Shown: positions 58,197-64,000 of the stretch, piece after piece
Numbering within the stretch: position 1 is the first letter of the stretch
How the letters are laid out: every line of letters begins with the position of its first letter
Assembly (NCBI RefSeq): GCF_020805785.1
Contig: NZ_JAJGZV010000008.1
Location: 1 to 64,000, forward strand
Length of the DNA: 64,000 nucleotides
Origin: Flavobacterium chungbukense
GTDB taxonomy: Bacteria > Bacteroidota > Bacteroidia > Flavobacteriales > Flavobacteriaceae
Direction: 5' to 3'
The notes under the pieces: model-generated
Database searches by the model: none
Seen by the model: the letters and a program-made list of their open reading frames with translations, nothing else
Told to the model about the DNA's origin: nothing
Program-made: the position numbers and the translations under genes

Positions 58197-58973
58197 TCAA
58201 TTCACAATAAACTTCCCTTTTTCAGCATCAAAAATAATATTTTCATCCTTAAATAAATTGCTGAAACTTCCATTCGAAATTAAATTACAAGGCTGATCTT
58301 GCGTTATGTTTTCTGGCGTCATCATAATCATTTCGTCACTTAATTGGATCGCCAAATCAATGTCGTGAGTAGAAAACAAAATACATTTTTGAGTTTCTTG
58401 AGTCAATTTTTTCAATAATTTGAATAAGGAAACTTTATGCAATAAATCTAAATGCGTTGTCGGTTCATCTAAAATAATCAACGGTGTATCTTGTGCCAAA
58501 GCTCTTGCAATTAGCACTTTTTGTAATTGTCCGTCACTAATCTGAAAATGTTTCTTTGAAGCTAAATGCTCTATTTGCGTCAGGCTCATTGCTTCATGAA
58601 CTTTTGAAATATCTTCATCAGATAATTTATCAACCCAATTGGTATAGGGCTGTCGGCCTAGCGCCACCAATTCAAAAACAGTAAGATTACTTGGCGGCAG
58701 TTTTTCGGTCAAAACCAAACTTAGATTCTGCGCTAATTCTGAAGGTTTATAATCTGAAATACTTTTTTCATTTAAATAAACATTTCCAGATAATGGTTTT
58801 TGGATTCCAGTAATTGTTCGCAACAAAGTAGACTTTCCAATTCCGTTTGCTCCGATTAATGTAATTAATTTTCCTGAAGCTAAATTTAGATTCAGATTCT
58901 CAGCAATAGTCGTAACACCTTTCTTGGATTTATACCCAATATTTAGATTTGATGTGGAAAGAATTGCTTTCAT
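58197..58973 (-). CDS. ABC transporter ATP-binding protein (BtuD/FecE type)
   Basis: A 258-aa ATPase with Walker A GANGIGKSTL, the signature ISDGQLQKVLIARAL, Walker B PLIILDEPTTHLD and H-loop STHDIDLAI. It belongs to the iron-siderophore/vitamin B12 import class. Its permease and binding protein are encoded upstream on the same strand but are separated by a 618-bp inserted element. With cobalamin-remodelling genes nearby, B12 or cobinamide import is likely, but siderophores are not excluded. Confidence 0.9.
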   Translation of the reverse strand: MKAILSTSNLNIGYKSKKGVTTIAENLNLNLASGKLITLIGANGIGKSTLLRTITGIQKPLSGNVYLNEKSISDYKPSELAQNLSLVLTEKLPPSNLTVFELVALGRQPYTNWVDKLSDEDISKVHEAMSLTQIEHLASKKHFQISDGQLQKVLIARALAQDTPLIILDEPTTHLDLLHKVSLFKLLKKLTQETQKCILFSTHDIDLAIQLSDEMIMMTPENITQDQPCNLISNGSFSNLFKDENIIFDAEKGKFIVN

Positions 58974-58982
58974 TTTGAGTTA

Positions 58983-59600
58983 TTTTTTAAACACATAGAA
59001 ACATAGGTTTTTCTTTTTACTGAGAGTTTATTGAAAATTTACTTGTAAATTAACACATAGCATTGAACTTAAAACTTTGGTAATAATTTGAAGTATTCAT
59101 TTACAAACGTTTTTTGGCCTTCTTTGAAAATATTAAAACAGTTAAAATTAATTAGAATGCCTTTTGGAGCTTTTAAAAGTTTCATATAAGTCATTAACTG
59201 TGCTTCATATATTGGATTTTATTCTGATGTCGCTTTTAATTCTACAACTAAACAATTCTCAACTAATAAATCACATTTTAAATCTGCATTTAATTCTTTG
59301 CCTTTATAAATCAAAGGCACTTTCATTTCAGTAAAAAAATTTATGTTTCGAAATCTTAATTCTTCTTTTAAACATTGATGATAAACATTTTCAAGCAAAC
59401 CTTTTCCAACTGCTTTATGAACTTCTATACAAGCGCCAATAACATTAAAAGTTAATTCATCTAGATATTTTTGAGTTACCATTTAAAAATTAGTTTTATA
59501 AAATAGAAAACCAGTTTTAATTCACTAAAGCTATGATTGTTTAAAATAGTGAAACGCCTTTAATCGGCTTTTAAAACTATGTATCTATGTGTTTAAAAAA
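58983..59600 (-). mobile_element. Long terminal-inverted-repeat element carrying a GxxExxY gene (copy C)
   Basis: Left end TTTTTTAAACACATAGAAAC is matched inversely by the right end, which reads inward TTTTTTAAACACATAGATAC. Near the right end, AGTGAAACGCCTTTAA is the complement of the AAAGGCGTTTCACT block in copies A and B, so this copy is inverted relative to them. It holds one broken GxxExxY gene and sits inside a three-gene transporter operon. No target duplication is obvious. Confidence 0.7.
59069..59482 (-). pseudogene. GxxExxY-family protein, interrupted by one nonsense codon
   Basis: The ORF starts at 59482 (MVTQKYLDELTFNVIGACIE) with the family signature GLLENVY and the core LKCDLLVENCLVVELKATSE, then meets TAA at 59219-59221. 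The same frame continues cleanly afterwards for 49 sense codons (NPIYEAQLMTYMKLLKAPKG ...) to a stop at 59069. Full length would be about 137 aa, normal for the family. The family is nuclease-fold-like and of unknown role. No frameshift is seen, only the stop. Confidence 0.82.
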
Positions 59601-59626
59601 CTAAGATATTAAATATTTGTAAGTTT

Positions 59627-60655
59627 TTACGTAAAATTTCTTTTTCTAACTAAAAGCCAAATTACCACGGGCGCACCAATAATAGACGTTATAGCATTTA
59701 TTGGAAGCGTAACATCGAAACCTGGCATTTGTGAAACAATATCGCAAAACAGCATAATAATTGATCCGAAAAATAAAGTGCTCCAAAACAATATAGTATG
59801 ATTACTAGTCTGAAAAGTCAGTTTTGCAATATGCGGAACTGCTAATCCGATAAAAGCAATTGGACCTGCAAATGCCGTTATGGCTCCCGATAATATGCTG
59901 GTTGCAAATATGATGATTAAACGTGCTTGTTTAAAATTCAATCCCATACTTTTTGCATAGTTTTCTCCTAACAATAAAGCATTTAATGGTTTGATACTTT
60001 TGGCGCTCAAAAGTAATCCGATTATAACACAAGATGTCAAAATTCCGATTGTGGACCAAGAGAGATTTCCTAAGCTTCCCATTGACCAAAAAGTAAATTT
60101 CTGCAATTGTTCTGCTGTACTAAAGTACGTTAGAACACTTACAATTGCTGTTGTAAAACTTCCGAACATTAATCCAACAATCAAAATTGCCATTGTATCT
60201 CGTAATCTTTGGGAAACAACAAGAACCAAAAGTAAAACCAAAGTACTTCCGAATGTTGAAGCAATCACAATTCCGTATGACGACAATGCAATTACGCTTA
60301 AAAACGAAGGCAGAAATCCAGCACCTAAAATGACAAAAGCAACTCCCAAACTCGCGCCAGAACTTAGTCCCAAAACATAAGGTCCTGCAAGCGGATTTCG
60401 AAACAAAGTCTGCATTAAAAGTCCGCTAATTGAAAGTCCGCTTCCAACTAAAACAGCCGTAATCGCTTTTGGCAGACGGTAATTAATGATAATATATTCC
60501 CAAGTTGACTTTGCTGCATGACCACCAATTAAGCTTGCGAAAACATCTTTTAACGGAATTGTTACCGATCCTAAACTAATGCTCGCAAAAAACATTAATA
60601 AAAGACCTAAAGTCAGAACTAGAAATAAAATGGTATTTCGTTTTTTATTGGCCAA
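59627..60655 (-). CDS. ABC transporter permease (BtuC/FecCD type)
   Basis: A 342-aa inner-membrane permease with about nine to ten helices and the family landmarks LPKAITAVLVGSGLSISGLLMQ, NPLAGPYVLGLSSGASLG and the coupling loop GENYAKSMG. It works as a dimer with the ATPase of this operon. It begins 1 nt after the stop of the binding-protein gene (60657), so it is tightly coupled to it, but the ATPase lies 653 nt downstream because of the inserted element. Confidence 0.92.
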   Translation of the reverse strand: MANKKRNTILFLVLTLGLLLMFFASISLGSVTIPLKDVFASLIGGHAAKSTWEYIIINYRLPKAITAVLVGSGLSISGLLMQTLFRNPLAGPYVLGLSSGASLGVAFVILGAGFLPSFLSVIALSSYGIVIASTFGSTLVLLLVLVVSQRLRDTMAILIVGLMFGSFTTAIVSVLTYFSTAEQLQKFTFWSMGSLGNLSWSTIGILTSCVIIGLLLSAKSIKPLNALLLGENYAKSMGLNFKQARLIIIFATSILSGAITAFAGPIAFIGLAVPHIAKLTFQTSNHTILFWSTLFFGSIIMLFCDIVSQMPGFDVTLPINAITSIIGAPVVIWLLVRKRNFT

Positions 60656-60656
60656 A

Positions 60657-61799
60657 TTAGTTCAGTTTTGATGCAAAAGTAAATTCGTAACTTGACAATA
60701 AATCAGGATGGAAGATTTTAATATAATCTTTCAAAACTAAATCTGGACGGCTTGGTGCTAATTCATAATAAACCGTTCCGCCAGTTGCTCCCAATTTACC
60801 TTCAAAATTATAAACGCTTTTATTTTTAAAAGCATCAAATTCTCCATAATGAGGATTTGCTTTTTGCAATTCGTCTAAACTTTTAAATGAACCAGAAGCA
60901 ATCCACACATTGGCAGTTTTGGCTTTGTCTAACACTTTTTCAAAAGATAAACCTTCGCTCCCGCTTCCTTTTAAATCTGCCCATAAATAAGTTGCTTGAG
61001 CATCTTTCATAAATTGCGCTACCCAGCTGTTTCCTTTAGCAACATACCAAACATCTTCATACATCGAACCGTATAATACTTTTGAAGTCGCAGGTTTATC
61101 AGCAACTAATTTTTTCGCCTGATTGTAACTTTCTACAATTTTATCAAAAAGCTCTTTTGCTTTGTCTTCTTTAGCGAATAAAGCACCGTACAGTTTTATC
61201 CATTCTGCTTTTCCAAGCGGAGACTGTTCCATCCAATCGCCTTGAATTAAAACATTTAAACCGCTTTTTTTCAGGTTATCCAACATCGGATTGTTATTAT
61301 CAACTCCAAAAGTCACGATTAAATTTGGTGCTAACTCTATTAATTGCTCGATATTTAGTTTTTCATTTTGTCCAACGTTTTTAACCGAACCTTTATCAAT
61401 TAAAGCTCTTGTCTTTTCTGAGGAAATATAATCGGTATGCGGAAAACCAACTAATTTGTTTTCTACTTCCAACATTTCTAAAAATGGAATATTAGTAGTT
61501 GAAGTAACCACAACTGACTCCAAAGGAACCTGAATTGAGGTATAAGACTGAAGACTATCTGGAACTTTTGCGTCTTTTTCTTTTAAGATATATTTGAAAT
61601 CTTTATCTGCATTAGGCCATGGATTTGAAACAGTTACAATAGAATAATCCTCATATTTTACGATTGAAAGTCCTGATGCATATTCAATACTATTTTGAGC
61701 ATTTACCATTTTTACTGCTTCTATTTTTTCATTCTTCTTACAACCTATAAGAATAAAAAAAGCTGCAGTAATAATCATTTTAGGGAATATTTGTCTCAT
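60657..61799 (-). CDS. ABC transporter substrate-binding lipoprotein (BtuF/FecB type)
   Basis: A 380-aa lipoprotein with signal MRQIFPKMIITAAFFILIGC. It has two lobes typical of class III binding proteins (VVVTSTTNIPFLEMLEVENKLVGF in the first; YGSMYEDVWYVAKGNSWVAQ in the second). It captures B12-like corrinoids or siderophores for the permease. Its promoter has TACCTTTG on the minus strand (61820-61827). No cobalamin riboswitch is visible upstream. Confidence 0.88.
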   Translation of the reverse strand: MRQIFPKMIITAAFFILIGCKKNEKIEAVKMVNAQNSIEYASGLSIVKYEDYSIVTVSNPWPNADKDFKYILKEKDAKVPDSLQSYTSIQVPLESVVVTSTTNIPFLEMLEVENKLVGFPHTDYISSEKTRALIDKGSVKNVGQNEKLNIEQLIELAPNLIVTFGVDNNNPMLDNLKKSGLNVLIQGDWMEQSPLGKAEWIKLYGALFAKEDKAKELFDKIVESYNQAKKLVADKPATSKVLYGSMYEDVWYVAKGNSWVAQFMKDAQATYLWADLKGSGSEGLSFEKVLDKAKTANVWIASGSFKSLDELQKANPHYGEFDAFKNKSVYNFEGKLGATGGTVYYELAPSRPDLVLKDYIKIFHPDLLSSYEFTFASKLN

Positions 61800-61892
61800 G
61801 GTTTAGGTTTTGTATGGCACAAAGGTAAAGTATTTTCTATTTTTTTTGTTTACCTTTATTCTTACAAATTTAAACAATTGTATCTTTACAAC

Positions 61893-62255
61893 ATGAATAC
61901 CACAAAAATGAAAATTTGCTCAAGCTGTGAATCTGAATTCAGCTGTGGAGATATATCTTTAGAAAATAAATGCTGGTGCAATGATTTTCCACCAATTTTC
62001 AATCTTTCTGAAGGTGGAGATTGTCTTTGCCCAGTCTGTTTCAAAGAAGCCTGCGAAGATAAAATCGATGCTTACACTGAAACTATTACTCCATTAAATG
62101 CTCCTAAAAATAAAGCGATATCTTTACCCAAAACAGAAAAACTAATAGAAGGAATTGACTATTATTTAGAAAATGGCAACATGGTTTTTAAAACATGGTA
62201 TCATCTCAAAAGAGGAACTTGCTGCGGAAACGATTGCCGACATTGCCCGTATTAA
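61893..62255 (+). CDS. Cysteine-rich CWC/DUF5522-type protein
   Basis: A 120-aa protein with a zinc-ribbon-like N-terminus (KICSSCESEFSCG, NKCWCNDFP, GDCLCPVCFKEAC) and a C-terminal motif GIDYYLENG...HLKRGTCCGNDCRHCPY, together twelve or more cysteines. It likely binds zinc or an iron-sulfur cluster. The ATG at 61893 is used; earlier in-frame codons from 61695 overlap the divergent lipoprotein gene. It may be co-transcribed with the cobalamin genes downstream, but no role is known. Confidence 0.75.
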   Translation: MNTTKMKICSSCESEFSCGDISLENKCWCNDFPPIFNLSEGGDCLCPVCFKEACEDKIDAYTETITPLNAPKNKAISLPKTEKLIEGIDYYLENGNMVFKTWYHLKRGTCCGNDCRHCPY

Positions 62256-62328
62256 TTGTTAATTATAAATTGTTAGTTGTTAATTATTAACTTGGCTGAC
62301 ACAATTTAATACTTAATAACAAATTAAT

Positions 62329-62835
62329 ATGCTTTATTTAATAACCGGCGGCGAACGTTCTGGAAAAAGCAGTTATGCTCAAAAAATTGCTTTAGAACTT
62401 TCCAATTCTCCATTGTATGTTGCAACGGCTCGAAAATGGGATTCGGATTTTCAGAGTAGAATTGATCGTCACCAAAACGAACGCGACGAACGCTGGACCA
62501 ATATCGAAGAAGAAAAATATTTAAGCAAAATTGATTTTACCGAAAAAACAGCTTTAATTGACTGCGTTACACTTTGGCTTACCAACTTTTTTGTGGATAA
62601 TAAGAATGATGTTGCTTTAAGTCTGGAAGAAGCTAAAAAAGAATTTCTTTCTATTGCCAATCAAAAAAACACCAACATTATTATTGTAACAAACGAAATC
62701 GGAATGGGCGTTCATGCCGAAACTCATATCGGGAGAAAATTTGTTGAACTGCAAGGTTGGATGAATCAATTTCTTGCTGAAAATGCCAATGAAGTTGTTT
62801 TGATGGTTTCAGGAATTCCAGTTAAAATCAAATAA
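62329..62835 (+). CDS. cobU: Adenosylcobinamide kinase / adenosylcobinamide-phosphate guanylyltransferase
   Basis: Bifunctional cobalamin enzyme of 168 aa that phosphorylates adenosylcobinamide and transfers GMP to it. P-loop LITGGERSGKSS, the guanylylated histidine region RIDRHQNERDERW (H48) and IDCVTLWLTNFF are typical of CobU. It sits upstream of a BluB-CobT gene, so lower-ligand synthesis and nucleotide-loop assembly are together. CobS (cobalamin synthase) and CobC are not in the window. Confidence 0.93.
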   Translation: MLYLITGGERSGKSSYAQKIALELSNSPLYVATARKWDSDFQSRIDRHQNERDERWTNIEEEKYLSKIDFTEKTALIDCVTLWLTNFFVDNKNDVALSLEEAKKEFLSIANQKNTNIIIVTNEIGMGVHAETHIGRKFVELQGWMNQFLAENANEVVLMVSGIPVKIK

Positions 62836-62850
62836 AAATATCCAAATTCT

Positions 62851-62905
62851 AAATTCCAAATTCCAAAACTATACTAAGCTTTGGAATTTGGAATTTTCTT
62901 TTTTT
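62851..62905 (+). repeat. Inverted repeat between cobU and the BluB-CobT gene
   Basis: AAATTCCAAATTCCAAA (62851-62867) pairs perfectly over 17 bp with TTTGGAATTTGGAATTT (62880-62896), followed by a T-rich run. It could terminate part of the cobU transcript. Similar GAATTTGG repeats recur in the next 40 bp. Confidence 0.65.
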
Positions 62906-62952
62906 AGAGTTTGACCTTGGAATTTGGTATTTAAAAATTGTAATTTTATAGC

Positions 62953-64000
62953 ATGAGCAATCTAGACGATATATTAAAATCACGCCGTGACACCCGACAC
63001 TTTACAGCCGATGAAGTTCCTGATGAAGTAATTCAAAAAGCTTTGCAGGCTGGACATTGGGCACCTTCAGTTGGGTTGACCGATGCTACAAGATATTATC
63101 TCATTAAATCTAATGAAGTTAAAAATTCAATTAAAGAGCTGTTTTTAGATTACAACAAAAAAGCAGCTGAGCTTACCGACAACGAAGAACAAAAAAAACT
63201 TTATAATTCGCTTAAACTTGAAGCCATTGAAGAAGCGCCAATTGGACTTATAATTGCTTATGATCGCTCGGTTTTAAATCAATTTACAATTGGGACAATT
63301 GGCAGCAATGAAGCGGTGAAATTCAGTTCGGTTTGTTCGGCACAAAACATCTGGCTTTCGCTGACAGAACAAGGTTACGGAATGGGCTGGGTTTCTATTT
63401 TAAATTATTATCAGTTTAAAAAAATCCTAGATTTACCCGAAAATATAGAACCGCTTGGTTATTTCTGTATCGGAAAACCGGCTACCAATTATAACAATCA
63501 GCCGATGTTGCAGCAATTGCATTGGAAACAAAAATCGGAAGCTCCAATTTGTACTGAAATCAATGAAATCCATAAAATAGACATTCCCGATTCTGAATTA
63601 AAATCAAAAAATGAAACCGAAGACCAACACGACTTCTGCAAATTGCTGCAAGAAAAAATAGATTCCAAAACAAAACCTGTTGGTTCATTGGGAACTTTAG
63701 AAACTTTGGCTTTTCAAATGGCAAATGTTTTGGAAACTTTAAATCCGAAAATAGAAAAGCCCAATATTGTGGTCTTTGCAGCCGATCATGGAATTGCAAA
63801 TCATGGCGTAAGTGATTATCCGCAAGATGTTACGCGACAAATGGTGACTAATTTCTTGGAAAATGGAGCAGCAATAAACGTTTTCTGCAATCAAAATAAT
63901 ATAGAATTATCCATTGTTGATTCTGGGGTTAATTATGATTTTGCTACCAATACAAAATTGATTGATGCTAAAATTGCGAAAGGGACACAATCTTTTCTTC
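62953..64000 (+). CDS. BluB-CobT fusion protein, 3' end off window
   Basis: Open from ATG 62953 to the window end (349 codons so far). Residues about 1-205 form a nitroreductase-fold BluB-type domain (RRDTRHF, GHWAPSVG, GWVSILNYYQFKK), which makes 5,6-dimethylbenzimidazole from reduced FMN. Residues from about 225 form CobT (KIDSKTKPVGSLGTLE, ADHGIANHGVSDYP, QMVTNFLENGAAINVF), which activates that base with phosphoribose. The fusion delivers the cobalamin lower ligand from synthesis to activation in one chain. The C-terminal half of CobT is not in view. Confidence 0.9.
   Translation, partial: MSNLDDILKSRRDTRHFTADEVPDEVIQKALQAGHWAPSVGLTDATRYYLIKSNEVKNSIKELFLDYNKKAAELTDNEEQKKLYNSLKLEAIEEAPIGLIIAYDRSVLNQFTIGTIGSNEAVKFSSVCSAQNIWLSLTEQGYGMGWVSILNYYQFKKILDLPENIEPLGYFCIGKPATNYNNQPMLQQLHWKQKSEAPICTEINEIHKIDIPDSELKSKNETEDQHDFCKLLQEKIDSKTKPVGSLGTLETLAFQMANVLETLNPKIEKPNIVVFAADHGIANHGVSDYPQDVTRQMVTNFLENGAAINVFCNQNNIELSIVDSGVNYDFATNTKLIDAKIAKGTQSFL

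Noticed and set aside
61800..61892. A cobalamin riboswitch before the transporter operon or the CWC gene
   Set aside because: The divergent spacer is under 100 nt, too short for the roughly 200-nt aptamer, and no B12-box-like core was seen. None was seen before cobU either.

Overview
The window reads as chromosomal DNA of a Flavobacterium-like member of the Bacteroidota. It is AT-rich, and genes lack classical Shine-Dalgarno sites. Promoters match the phylum consensus (TTG, 17-23 nt, TAnnTTTG). It carries a type IX secretion (T9SS) sorting domain, split transketolase genes, zeaxanthin-type carotenoid genes and many lineage-typical lipoproteins.

Layout. 0-4 kb: an outward promoter at the left edge, a dispersed structured element, then the translation operon thrS-infC-rpmI-rplT, in which infC appears to start at an AUA codon. 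4-11.4 kb: a Crp/Fnr regulator and an AhpD-like gene, then three tandem paralogous TPR-lipoprotein histidine kinases followed by a response regulator; copies 2 and 3 have lost different catalytic elements. 11.4-16.8 kb: a secreted nuclease-like protein, a conserved exported protein and a minus-strand two-component operon with two unknown partners. 16.8-28.4 kb: ordinary core genes (dnaB, accA, DMT transporter, LptF/G permease, tgt, split transketolase, FKBP lipoprotein, S4 protein, phosphoribosyltransferase, shikimate kinase).

28.5-32.7 kb is an accessory pocket between tRNA genes (Lys, Lys, Leu ... Lys). It holds a three-gene minus-strand array in which the ORFs are separated by 133-nt elements whose terminal 7-mers pair exactly as integron attC sites should. 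No integrase gene is visible, so it looks like a small cluster of attC sites lacking an integrase (CALIN). tRNA T-arm-like scraps and an orphan terminator flank it.

34.7-43.9 kb is a photoprotection cluster: a MerR/B12-binding (CarH/LitR-like) regulator, crtI, crtB, crtZ, an SRPBCC protein, a DNA photolyase, an ABC1 kinase, a TetR regulator and a TIGR01777 oxidoreductase. The right end (58-64 kb) holds a corrinoid-type ABC transporter, CobU and a BluB-CobT fusion that runs off the window. The cell can therefore take up and remodel the cofactor that the light regulator is expected to bind.

Three copies of one terminal-inverted-repeat element occur: two of about 150 bp near 39.2 and 45.8 kb, and one of 618 bp at 59 kb. 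The long copy contains a GxxExxY gene broken by one nonsense codon and sits inside the transporter operon. Other inverted-repeat families, an ECF sigma factor with an anti-sigma-like/beta-barrel partner, and a very large secreted T9SS nuclease-like protein complete the region.
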